A stretch of 64,000 nt of DNA from Sulfurospirillum barnesii SES-3 (lineage in GTDB: Bacteria > Campylobacterota > Campylobacteria > Campylobacterales > Sulfurospirillaceae): the NCBI RefSeq assembly GCF_000265295.1, contig NC_018002.1, forward strand, positions 1,364,001 through 1,428,000, in the 5' to 3' direction. A program made the translations under genes and the position numbers. The number at the start of each line of letters is the position of its first letter. Positions within the stretch are counted from its first letter, which is position 1. A model generated the notes under the pieces. The model was given only the letters and a program-made list of their open reading frames with translations. It ran no database searches and was not told the origin of the DNA. This document shows, piece after piece, positions 55,751-64,000 of this stretch.

Positions 55751-58339
55751 TTATGCTAAAAGCCCTTTTTTAGGACCACTCTTGCCACAACACTGTTTAT
55801 ATTTTTTACCACTTCCGCAAGGGCATGGTTCATTACGTGCTGTTTTTTTCTCTTGACTGGCTTCATCGCCGTCTTCATTCCCAAAAGGATCTTGATGCAA
55901 AAGAGTTGTCTGGGCATTGGCTGCTTCCATTTTACGAATCATCTCTTCCATAACATGGCGCTCTTCTTCTTCTTTGTTGTCACGAAGCTGGACAATATGA
56001 AGGGTTTTAAAGCTTTCAAATTTAATCTGTTCAACCAATTCAATAAAGAGATTGTAACTCTCTTTTTTATACTCGGTTAAAGGATCTTTTTGATTGTACC
56101 CACGAAGACCAATACCTGTTTTTAAAATATCCATTTGATAAAGGTGTGCTCGCCATGCATTATCAAGTACTTGAAGGTATAAAATACGCTCAATCTCTTT
56201 ACGTTGTTGCTCATCCACAACAGACATTTTTGCATCAAAGCTCTGCGCAAGCTTTGCAATAATCACCTGACGCAGTTCTTCAAACTCTAAACCTTGCAAA
56301 TCTTTAATTTCAAAGCTTTCATTCACTTCATCACTCAAAACAGAAACAAGACGCTCAAAATTATACTCGCTGTGTGTCATACCCTCATAAATTTCAACTT
56401 TAAAAAGGGTATTGGTGACAAATTCAAAACGAATATCTTTAATTTTTGTTTCAATATCGTATGTTGGATTGAGCAGTTCATTTCTAAAATTATAAATCGT
56501 TTTACGTTGTTTATTAGCAACATCATCGTATTCAAGAAGATGCTTACGAGATTCAAAGTGAAGCGCTTCTACTTTTTTCTGAGCATTTTCAACCGCACGT
56601 GTCACCATTTTCGATTCAATATGTTCACCCTCTTCAATTCCTAAACGCTCCATAATTGCTTTAATACGATCACTTCCAAAAATACGTAATAAATTGTCTT
56701 CAAGGCTTAAATAAAAACGACTCTTACCCACATCACCTTGACGACCTGCACGACCACGAAGCTGGTTATCAATACGTCTGCTTTCATGACGTTCCGTACC
56801 AATAATATATAAACCCCCCAATGCCTTAATTTCATCGGTAATTTTAATATCAACACCACGTCCTGCCATATTGGTTGCGATGGTTACCGCCCCTTTAGCC
56901 CCTGCATCTTTGATGATTTGTGCCTCTTTTTCATGGTTTTTTGCATTTAAAACCGAATGGGGTACTTTCTCTTGTTTCAAAAGCGTGTGCAAAAGTTCAC
57001 TCTTCTCAATGGAAGCGGTTCCTACTAACACAGGTTGCCCTTTGCTATGGCACTCTTTAATATCTTTAATAACAGCTTCGAACTTCTCCCGCTCTGTCTT
57101 GTAAATTAAATCATTTTTATCATCCCTACGCATTGGCACATTGGTGGGAATAGAGATAACTTCTAAATTATATATTTGCGCAAATTCTGTTGCTTCTGTC
57201 TGAGCCGTGCCTGTCATACCCGCTAGTTTTTTATACAATCTAAAATAGTTTTGAAACGTAATGTCCGCAAGCGTTTGAGACTCTTCTTTAATCATCACAC
57301 CCTCTTTAGCCTCTAAAGCCTGATGCAATCCCTCTGAAAAACGTCTTCCCTCACTCAACCGTCCTGTAAACTCATCAACAATTACAATTTCGCCCTCACG
57401 TACCACATAATCCACATCTGCTGTAAAAAGATAATGTGCTTTCAGTGCTTGATCCAAGTGATGCGATAAAACTGCATTTTCAAGGCTGTAAAGATTGTCA
57501 ACGCCAAAGAGTTTTTCAGCATTTTCAATGCCCTCTTCTGTCATCAGAATGGTTCTGTTTTTTTCATCTACTGTAAAATCATTTTCTTTAAGAAGTTTTC
57601 GGGCAACACCATCAGCTCGTTTGTAACCATCTAAGGTTCGATTTGAAGGACCTGAAATAATCAAAGGCGTTCTCGCCTCATCAATCAAAATCGAATCCAC
57701 TTCATCAACGATCACAAAATTGTGAATACCTTGCACTTTCTCATCTAAAGCATAACGCATATTGTCTCTTAAATAATCAAATCCAAACTCGTTATTGGTC
57801 CCATAGGTAATATCCGCATCGTATTGTGCTTTTCGTTGTGCATCATTTTCCAAATCATTTGTAACGATGCCTACACTAAGCCCTAAAAAATTATAAATAC
57901 GAGACATATCGGTTGCATCCCGTTTAGCAAGATAATCATTCACAGTAACAACATGCACACCCTCACCTACCATCGCATTAAGCACAACAGGTAGAGTTGC
58001 AACCAGTGTTTTACCCTCACCTGTTTTCATTTCTGCAATATCACCATCATGCAACACCAAACCACCAATCATTTGTACATCAAAATGACGCATCCCCGTG
58101 GTACGTTTACTTGCCTCTCTGGTGATTGCAAACACATCATTCAAAACATCATCTAAAGATTTAAGACCTGATTGTACATCGCCTTTTAAAATAGTAAAAG
58201 CTTCTTTTAAGGCTTCATCATCCAATTGCTCGTACGTTGGTTCTAAAGCATTTATTTTTTTAACACGATGAGCAAGCTCTTTAATAACACGATCATTTTT
58301 CGTGCCAAAAATTTTACGAATCAGACTACTTAATATCAT
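55751..58339 (-). CDS. secA: preprotein translocase ATPase SecA
   Basis: Motor of the Sec pathway. Walker [15 protein letters not shown] at 104-117; [27 protein letters not shown] and GRAGRQGD helicase motifs; C-terminal zinc-binding [14 protein letters not shown] that contacts SecB/ribosomes. 862 residues, complete. Contains no TACATGTA copy despite its length. Confidence 0.98.
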   Translation of the reverse strand: MILSSLIRKIFGTKNDRVIKELAHRVKKINALEPTYEQLDDEALKEAFTILKGDVQSGLKSLDDVLNDVFAITREASKRTTGMRHFDVQMIGGLVLHDGDIAEMKTGEGKTLVATLPVVLNAMVGEGVHVVTVNDYLAKRDATDMSRIYNFLGLSVGIVTNDLENDAQRKAQYDADITYGTNNEFGFDYLRDNMRYALDEKVQGIHNFVIVDEVDSILIDEARTPLIISGPSNRTLDGYKRADGVARKLLKENDFTVDEKNRTILMTEEGIENAEKLFGVDNLYSLENAVLSHHLDQALKAHYLFTADVDYVVREGEIVIVDEFTGRLSEGRRFSEGLHQALEAKEGVMIKEESQTLADITFQNYFRLYKKLAGMTGTAQTEATEFAQIYNLEVISIPTNVPMRRDDKNDLIYKTEREKFEAVIKDIKECHSKGQPVLVGTASIEKSELLHTLLKQEKVPHSVLNAKNHEKEAQIIKDAGAKGAVTIATNMAGRGVDIKITDEIKALGGLYIIGTERHESRRIDNQLRGRAGRQGDVGKSRFYLSLEDNLLRIFGSDRIKAIMERLGIEEGEHIESKMVTRAVENAQKKVEALHFESRKHLLEYDDVANKQRKTIYNFRNELLNPTYDIETKIKDIRFEFVTNTLFKVEIYEGMTHSEYNFERLVSVLSDEVNESFEIKDLQGLEFEELRQVIIAKLAQSFDAKMSVVDEQQRKEIERILYLQVLDNAWRAHLYQMDILKTGIGLRGYNQKDPLTEYKKESYNLFIELVEQIKFESFKTLHIVQLRDNKEEEERHVMEEMIRKMEAANAQTTLLHQDPFGNEDGDEASQEKKTARNEPCPCGSGKKYKQCCGKSGPKKGLLA

Positions 58340-58465
58340 ACGACTTCACCTCAATATTTCTTTGTATTTCGATGTTTATTTTCAATAAAACTTGAGATTT
58401 TATCATACTTTTACTATCTATTTGATAAAACTTCATATCTTAGTTGCCTTTTACAGGAGTCTTTT

Positions 58466-58981
58466 ATGCGATTTTCTCTGTTTCTTTTTATTCTTACATC
58501 ACTTCTTTTTGCAAAAATGGATCATTTTCAAACCATACAAAGCAATTTTTCCCAAAAAGTCACCAATGACCAAAATACAACCATTATTTACGAGGGGCTG
58601 TTTTATGCAACCAATGATAAAAAAGCACTCTGGATTTATGAAAAACCTGTCTCAAAAAAAATCTATTTCAACCAAAACCGTGTCTTAATTGTTGAACCTG
58701 AATTAGAACAGGTAATTATTACCACGCTACAAAACACCCCAAATATTGCTCAACTTCTACAAGAAGCAAAAGAAGTTAAACCCAATACGTATATCACGCA
58801 ATTTATGGAAACGACGTATACGATTCTTGCACAAAAAGGAACTATTGAGAAGGTAATGTATCGAGATAAACTAGATAACGCAGTAGAAATTGTGTTTTAT
58901 AACCAAACAACAAATCTCTTTTTGGATGATGAACTCTTTAAAGGTGAAATTCCAAAAGGATACGATGTTGTTCGTGAATAA
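58466..58981 (+). CDS. lolA: outer-membrane lipoprotein carrier protein LolA
   Basis: 171 residues with a signal peptide (~1-15, cleavage after LLFA). Typical LolA pieces: FQTIQSNFSQKVTND, GLFYATNDKKALWIYEKPVSKKIYFN. Shuttles lipoproteins from LolCDE across the periplasm. Divergent from secA, with AGGAGT before the ATG. Together with lolC it gives most of the Lol pathway here. Confidence 0.9.
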   Translation: MRFSLFLFILTSLLFAKMDHFQTIQSNFSQKVTNDQNTTIIYEGLFYATNDKKALWIYEKPVSKKIYFNQNRVLIVEPELEQVIITTLQNTPNIAQLLQEAKEVKPNTYITQFMETTYTILAQKGTIEKVMYRDKLDNAVEIVFYNQTTNLFLDDELFKGEIPKGYDVVRE

Positions 58982-59002
58982 ACGTAATAGTTACATGTAA
59001 AG

Positions 59003-59027
59003 AAATGGGCTAAATTATAGCCCATTT
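59003..59027. terminator. terminator between lolA and nhaA
   Basis: Ten-base stem AAATGGGCTA / TAGCCCATTT with a five-base loop, 21 bases after the lolA stop and reaching the nhaA stop on the other strand. A TTACATGTAA copy lies between lolA and the stem. Confidence 0.75.
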
Positions 59028-60202
59028 TATACTGCTTTTGAAACCTGACGTAACACGAAGTAGCCAATCACTCCAGAGAGGAACGAACCTATTAAGACAG
59101 CAAGTTTATCTGCATAATGAAAGAAATCCGTATCGTTGTAGGCCAAAGTGTTTACAAAAAGACTCATGGTAAAACCAATACCTGTTAAGATAGCAACACC
59201 ATAGAGCTGTTTGAAATTACTACCTGAGGGTAGTTTTGCAACGCCCATTTTAATGGCAAGAAAACTAAAACCAAATACCCCAAGTTGCTTTCCTAAAAAG
59301 AGACCAAGAGCAATACCCAATGAAACATCCGAGAAAAGTGCTGAAGCGGATAAATTACGAAGGTCTACGCCTGCATTTACAAAGGCAAAAAGAGGAAGAA
59401 TAAAAAATGCGACCCAATAATGTAAATCATGCTCTAATTCTTTAACCATTGAAAAACGCTCTCCAGTAGAGCCTATGGAGTACAAAGGAATACTAAAAGC
59501 GATCAAAACACCTGCAATGGTTGCATGAACACCAGACTTCAGTACACTCACCCACAGAACAATGCCCACCAAAATATATGCTGCTTTCTTAGCAACATTC
59601 ATGCGATTTAAAAGCAATAAGACTAATAATGCAACACCAGCTACACTAATAGAGAGTATTGATAAATCACTGGTGTAAAAAAGAGCAATAATCACAATAG
59701 CACCAAGGTCATCAATAATAGCCAATGCCATTAAGAAAATCTTTAATGAAGCAGGAACTCTTGTGCCTAGAAGAGAAATAATCCCTAAAGCAAATGCAAT
59801 ATCTGTTGCCGTAGGAATAGCCCAACCGTTCATTGCAAAGGTATCTTTATAATTAAATACAATGAAAACAAGTGCAGGAACCAACATACCACCCAAAGCT
59901 GCAATTGAAGGAAGTGCTATTTGACTTCTACTGGAGAGTTCTCCCTCTAAAACTTCACGTTTTACTTCTAAGCCAATCAAAAAGAAGAAAATAGCCATTA
60001 AGCCATCATTGACCCATAAAAGCAGTGGTTTTGCAATACCAAATGTTCCAACACTTATTTGAACAGGTGTATGCAAAAATTTTGTATATATATCCGCTAA
60101 AAAACTATTTTGTAGAACAAGCGCACAAACCGTTACAACAATAAGAATAATTCCCGCAGAAGATTGCCGTTGAATAAACTCTTTAATCATTTTTTTAAAC
60201 AT
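59027..60202 (-). CDS. nhaA: Na+/H+ antiporter NhaA
   Basis: 391 residues, about 12 membrane helices. Unwound-helix motif PTATDIAFALGII with Asp and the paired aspartates in AIIDDLGAIV that bind Na+. Exchanges protons for sodium at alkaline pH. Single gene; the 135-base upstream gap to mnmE is AT-rich, with no clear signal beyond a possible nhaA promoter. Confidence 0.95.
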   Translation of the reverse strand: MFKKMIKEFIQRQSSAGIILIVVTVCALVLQNSFLADIYTKFLHTPVQISVGTFGIAKPLLLWVNDGLMAIFFFLIGLEVKREVLEGELSSRSQIALPSIAALGGMLVPALVFIVFNYKDTFAMNGWAIPTATDIAFALGIISLLGTRVPASLKIFLMALAIIDDLGAIVIIALFYTSDLSILSISVAGVALLVLLLLNRMNVAKKAAYILVGIVLWVSVLKSGVHATIAGVLIAFSIPLYSIGSTGERFSMVKELEHDLHYWVAFFILPLFAFVNAGVDLRNLSASALFSDVSLGIALGLFLGKQLGVFGFSFLAIKMGVAKLPSGSNFKQLYGVAILTGIGFTMSLFVNTLAYNDTDFFHYADKLAVLIGSFLSGVIGYFVLRQVSKAV

Positions 60203-60337
60203 ACAGATCCCTTATAATCTTAGATTTCTTGCACACTCTTTAATCAAAGGGTACACAACAAAGCTAAAATACTATTATAGTATCAAAAGGGCATAAATAC
60301 TTTATAAATAAACACATGAGACATATTGGTAAAATAT

Positions 60338-61675
60338 TTATTTTCCAAGACAAAAATTACTAAACATTTTATCTAAAATCTCATCTCTTTCAAATGCCAT
60401 AGAAATTGATGAGATAGCCATGATAGCATCATTAACATGAAAAGCAAACAATTCAAGTTCTCCTTCTCTTAAGAGAAGTGAAGCACTTTTAATATTCTCA
60501 TAGGCTTTTTGCACCGCATCCATTTGTCTTACAGATGTAAGTAAAAGAGTATCTTCATGCGCCGTTTCATCTAAAATTCTTTGCAAGGCATTCACAAGAG
60601 CTTGTGTATCTTGTTGACATACAAGCATCATAAAATCATTTCCTAAATAATCCACTTCAAACAGACGAGGGAGATCGGTTTTATTCAGAACTTTAAGAAT
60701 TTTTTTCTTTGAAGCATACGTATTTAAAAGATTCAAAATGACAGCATCTTCATCGTCATAGTGCTTACTATTATCAAACATTGCAATCACAATTTCTGAC
60801 TCTTCAATCGCCATAATAGAACGCTCAATACCAATTTTTTCGATGCTATCATGAGCTTCTCTAATACCTGCTGTATCGACAATTCTTACCAAATGTGTTC
60901 CGATGCGTAACTCTTCTTCTATCGTATCACGAGTCGTACCTGCAATGTCACTAATAATGGCTCTATCATAACTCAGAAGATGATTTAACAATGAGCTCTT
61001 CCCAACATTAGGCTTTCCAATAATCGCAATTTTAAAACCTTGAATAAGCCCTTGACGACGTTTACTACTCTCATATGTTTTTAAAAGCTCACTGGATAAA
61101 TACAGTAATTTTTCATTGATTTTTTCTATCATATCTAAGGGTAAATCTTCTTCAGCATAGTCAATATTGACTTCAACAAAAGCGAGAATTTCAACCAAAA
61201 GTTCTCTTACATGTAAAACAAAATTTTTTAGCTCACCTTTAAGCTGACGTGTCAACATTTTCGCCGCTTCAACGCTTTTTGTCTCAATTAATGCAGCAAT
61301 AGCTTCTGCTTCACTTAAGTCAATTCTGCCATTAAGAAATGCTCTTTTCGAAAATTCACCAGGATAAGCAAGTCTCGCACCATACTGTATTAAGGAATGT
61401 AAAACCATATTGGCAACAATGCTTCCACCATGGCACTGAAATTCGACAACATCCTCAGCTGTAAAACTATGAGGTGCTTTAAAATAGATAACAATAGCCT
61501 GATCAATAAGATCATTGGAGGGATCATACAAAAAACTCAGTGTCGCAACACGAGGTTCCAAGGTTTCCTTATGGGAAAGCTTTTGGGCAAGAGCAAAAGC
61601 ATTGGCACCACTTAAGCGTACAATCGCAATGGAGCCAATACCTGAACTAGTAGCAATAGCAGCAATAGTATCTAT
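60338..61675 (-). CDS. mnmE: tRNA modification GTPase MnmE, apparent AUA start
   Basis: With MnmG makes the wobble-uridine (c)mnm5 modification. Domains: N-terminal formyl-THF/dimer domain (DTIAAIATSSGIGSIAIVRLSG), G domain with GKPNVGKSSLLN and DTAGIREA, and C-terminal CLGK with the essential Cys. The conserved N-terminus is encoded, but the codon at the normal Met position is ATA (61675-61673), with AGGAAA six bases upstream and in-frame stops just before. The first ordinary start, TTG at 61561, would remove 38 conserved residues. With ATA it is 445 residues, normal length. Confidence 0.9.
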   Translation of the reverse strand: MDTIAAIATSSGIGSIAIVRLSGANAFALAQKLSHKETLEPRVATLSFLYDPSNDLIDQAIVIYFKAPHSFTAEDVVEFQCHGGSIVANMVLHSLIQYGARLAYPGEFSKRAFLNGRIDLSEAEAIAALIETKSVEAAKMLTRQLKGELKNFVLHVRELLVEILAFVEVNIDYAEEDLPLDMIEKINEKLLYLSSELLKTYESSKRRQGLIQGFKIAIIGKPNVGKSSLLNHLLSYDRAIISDIAGTTRDTIEEELRIGTHLVRIVDTAGIREAHDSIEKIGIERSIMAIEESEIVIAMFDNSKHYDDEDAVILNLLNTYASKKKILKVLNKTDLPRLFEVDYLGNDFMMLVCQQDTQALVNALQRILDETAHEDTLLLTSVRQMDAVQKAYENIKSASLLLREGELELFAFHVNDAIMAISSISMAFERDEILDKMFSNFCLGK

Positions 61676-62619
61676 GCGTTTTTCCTATTAAAATCATTGA
61701 CGACAATAAATTTACCGCCATCTTTTCCTGATTTAATTCCAACATATTTTTCAGGAAATTCTGAACGAAGCGCCTCAAGCGCAATCTTGATAAGAACACC
61801 ATCTAAAATTTTAGTTTGACCTTTTCCGCTGTTACGAATACGTTCAATCACAGGTGTTAAATATTTTTCAATCATCTCTTCTTGATTTTTTAAAAATTCG
61901 GCAATTTCTAAACGAATATTTAAACCATACTTAAGATTAATCCAATTGTAGAGCAAATAAGAGAGTGCCTTATATCGGTATCCCTCTTTTCCAATGAGCA
62001 AAGCAGCATCTTCGCCCGTAAATTCAATCAAAATAGTCTCTTCATTGTATTTGGATACCACAGGCGATTCAAGTGTAAAACAGCTGTATTGAAAAAGGTG
62101 TTTAATCTGTACATTAATTTCATCAATAATATCATCCAATGCACGCTTTTCATGATGAAAATTTTGGTCAATAGTATGAGATACAAGAGAATTACGTAAT
62201 TCTCTTGTATGCGCATGCACACTTTTAGGTGGCATCATTTCAGGGACAATACCACTTTTTTCTTTTACTACTGAGCCTTGAGTTTCTAGAATTGTTTCAG
62301 AAACATCATGTTGTATAAGATCTTTATTTTTATTTTTTGAGCGTCTGTTTTTCGAACGTCTACTCTTCTCTTTACGTTCATCATCATTCTCTTTATGAAC
62401 ATCAGAATGAGAAAAAATATGTTCTTTACGCTCAAAATTTTCTCTTTTTATCTCACCCTTGCGTTTGACTTCAATAATGGCACCTTTTTTAAAAAAGCCT
62501 AAAAAGCCATTTGAACCATTTTGAATAATACTAATCTCTAACTCCACAACCGAACAAGACAATTCACTCGCTGCTTTAGAATAAGCTTCTTGAAGTGTTG
62601 GTGCTTCAACTCTTATCAT
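61672..62619 (-). CDS. jag: Jag/KhpB-type RNA-binding protein
   Basis: 315 residues. N-terminal Jag_N domain (VEAPTLQEAYSKAASELSCSVVELE...GFLGFFKKGA), a charged low-complexity linker (~70-165, RSKNRRSKNKNKD), then a KH domain (LLIGKEGYRYKALSYLLYNW) and a poorly conserved C-terminal domain in the R3H position. It lies between yidC and mnmE, the standard order. Stop TAG overlaps the mnmE AUA by three bases; the start overlaps the yidC stop by one. Confidence 0.88.
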   Translation of the reverse strand: MIRVEAPTLQEAYSKAASELSCSVVELEISIIQNGSNGFLGFFKKGAIIEVKRKGEIKRENFERKEHIFSHSDVHKENDDERKEKSRRSKNRRSKNKNKDLIQHDVSETILETQGSVVKEKSGIVPEMMPPKSVHAHTRELRNSLVSHTIDQNFHHEKRALDDIIDEINVQIKHLFQYSCFTLESPVVSKYNEETILIEFTGEDAALLIGKEGYRYKALSYLLYNWINLKYGLNIRLEIAEFLKNQEEMIEKYLTPVIERIRNSGKGQTKILDGVLIKIALEALRSEFPEKYVGIKSGKDGGKFIVVNDFNRKNA

Positions 62620-64000
62620 TATTGAGCCTTTTCTTCTTTATGTTTTTTTGCAAAAAGTTTATTGACATAAAACTGCTGAACAATGGATGCTAAGTTATTT
62701 GTAAACCAATACAACGTAAGACCTGCTGGAAAAGTTACAAAGAAAAAAGTAAAAATCAACGGTAAAAACTTCATAATCTTTTCTTGCATTGGATCATTAA
62801 AGGTCGTTGGCGTGATCTTTTGATGGAAAAACATGGTAAGACCCATAAGCACAGGTAGAATAAAATAAGGATCCATGACCGCTAAATCATGTACCCATAA
62901 AATCCACTCTGCTCCCTTAAGTTCAATGGCATTTTGTAAAACACGGTACACAGCAAAGAAAACAGGGATTTGGAGTAAAATAGGTAAACATCCTCCCATA
63001 GGATTTGCACCATGCTTTTTATAAAGTTCCATCATATGCATATTGAGTTTTTGCTTATCATCACCGTATTTTTTCTGTAGCTCTTTAACTTTTGGTGCAA
63101 GTTCTTTAAGTTTGTTCATGGAGACCATACCCTTATACGTCAAAGGATACAACACCAACCGTACGATAATAGTCATTGCAACAATTGCCCAACCCCAGTT
63201 ACCAAAAATACCGTGTAAATAAGAAAGTAACGAAAAAAGTGGTTTTGCAATAAACGTAAAAAAGCCATACTCAACAACATCGGTTAATTCAGGTTCAATT
63301 GTTTTAAGCTTCCTATGCTCTTTTGGTCCGATATAGCCACTAAGTTTAAAATCATCCTGGCCCTTAGCAAATAAGAGAGGGTCACTGTTTTTACCAGGTA
63401 AAATAACTGTCTCAAGACCAGAATTTAGTTCATAGAAAAATGTTGTGTAATATTTATCAGCAGCAGCAATCAATCGTGCATTTGCAAAGCGTTCATCCCC
63501 TTTGGCATCACCATCACTGATAGTGTGAATCGTGCTATCTGCTTTTTTAATTAACGCACCATGAAACGTGTAACTGTCCACAGCTGCATTGGGTCTAAAA
63601 CCAGGAGAAATAAAATAATCTTTAGCATTTGAAAGCTTTACATGTAAATCATATTTACCCGATGGAAAGAACGTAATTGTTTTAGTGAGTGTTACATCTG
63701 CTAAGTGTTGTGTTAGCACAAGAGCACTACCATTTTCAGTTACATCAACATTTGGTTTATCTGAAGTATAAGACATTACAAAAGCATCAGCATTAACTTT
63801 TTTGTCACTAAAACGAATTTCTAAAGGCAATACACCTTGTGAACCATCAATGAGTTGTATTCGATCACCATGGTCATCTTGATATTTTGATTCACCCAGA
63901 TAAAATTTTGCAATTCTTCCTAAACGATCAATCTTTACCTCATAATCAGGAGCTTTTATCGTAGCGATAATTTCATGCTCAGATCCAGACGCTACGGTTG
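62619..64000 (-). CDS. yidC: membrane protein insertase YidC, 5' end beyond window
   Basis: Inserts proteins into the inner membrane, alone or with Sec. The visible part has most of the periplasmic domain and the five-helix core: YLHGIFGNWGWAIVAMTIIVRLVLYPL with the conserved hydrophilic-groove Arg, PVFFAVYRVLQNAIEL and FPAGLTLYWFTNNL. The frame runs open to the window edge; the true start and first membrane helix lie outside. One TTTACATGTAAA copy at 63637. Confidence 0.95.
   Translation of the reverse strand, partial: TVASGSEHEIIATIKAPDYEVKIDRLGRIAKFYLGESKYQDDHGDRIQLIDGSQGVLPLEIRFSDKKVNADAFVMSYTSDKPNVDVTENGSALVLTQHLADVTLTKTITFFPSGKYDLHVKLSNAKDYFISPGFRPNAAVDSYTFHGALIKKADSTIHTISDGDAKGDERFANARLIAAADKYYTTFFYELNSGLETVILPGKNSDPLLFAKGQDDFKLSGYIGPKEHRKLKTIEPELTDVVEYGFFTFIAKPLFSLLSYLHGIFGNWGWAIVAMTIIVRLVLYPLTYKGMVSMNKLKELAPKVKELQKKYGDDKQKLNMHMMELYKKHGANPMGGCLPILLQIPVFFAVYRVLQNAIELKGAEWILWVHDLAVMDPYFILPVLMGLTMFFHQKITPTTFNDPMQEKIMKFLPLIFTFFFVTFPAGLTLYWFTNNLASIVQQFYVNKLFAKKHKEEKAQ

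Noticed and set aside
60338-61561. MnmE beginning at the TTG at 61561
   Set aside because: It would delete 38 highly conserved residues that are still encoded in frame upstream, down to DTIAAIAT.

Overview
This window is a stretch of AT-rich chromosome from a free-living Campylobacterota (epsilonproteobacterium), most like Sulfurospirillum. The evidence is gene content and order. It carries hobA, a DnaA-binding protein known only from this group, in the order lysC-hobA-holB-folP. It also carries a kefB-hspR-cbpA / htrA-cprRS block arranged as in Campylobacter jejuni, and secA-lolC next to lolA as in Helicobacter. A flagellar export gene (flhA), Kdo/lipid A genes (kdsB, lpxK) and LolA show a flagellated Gram-negative cell. 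Coding density is very high, several genes overlap by 1-18 bases, and no gene-free stretch exceeds 300 bases. No rRNA, tRNA or CRISPR array was seen.

Layout. 1-2.3 kb: sulfur amino-acid genes (metY, an Rrf2 regulator, cysK). 2.3-8.2 kb: a diguanylate cyclase, valS and two paralogous TRAP-type periplasmic binding proteins, the second behind a TPP riboswitch. 8.2-12.9 kb (minus): mogA, hisD, a PLP desulfhydrase/deaminase-like gene, fba and a periplasmic PPIase. 13-17.9 kb: nth, a thioredoxin-like protein, pepD, a small lipoprotein, cmoB, a hotdog thioesterase and an MBL hydrolase. 18-23.9 kb (plus): nadE, an unusual DegT-family protein, lpxK, argB, thrC, kdsB. 23.9-32.3 kb: dsbD, ppk2, an IS256-family insertion with a frameshifted transposase, then hrcA-grpE-dnaK and a tiny HTH operon. 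32.5-37 kb: rpsO, a cysteine-bearing Rrf2 regulator, flhA, a DHH phosphoesterase. 37-46.5 kb (minus): cmoA, ribF, tlyA, ligA, tauE-like, a zinc-ribbon membrane protein, folP, holB, hobA, lysC, rppH. 46.5-54.5 kb: hemW-like, kefB, hspR, cbpA, htrA, cprRS. 54.5-64 kb: lolC/E, secA, lolA, nhaA, mnmE, jag, yidC (cut by the window end).

The most striking signal is not a gene. A palindrome with core TACATGTA, usually extended to TTTACATGTAAA, occurs 36 times by hand count, where about two copies are expected by composition. It lies both between and inside genes. Inside genes it nearly always uses the frame encoding Leu-His-Val or Thr-Cys, sometimes where family members usually carry another residue. 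It looks like a genome-wide iterated palindrome comparable in style to cyanobacterial HIP1 or an uptake/maintenance sequence.

Other notable points are the TPP riboswitch on an orphan TRAP binding protein, an apparent AUA start codon on mnmE, a DegT-family protein lacking its catalytic lysine, and an IS element whose 8-bp target duplication spans and preserves the dnaK stop codon. Stress control is concentrated here: HrcA with a CIRCE-like operator on hrcA-grpE-dnaK, and HspR beside cbpA, htrA and CprRS.
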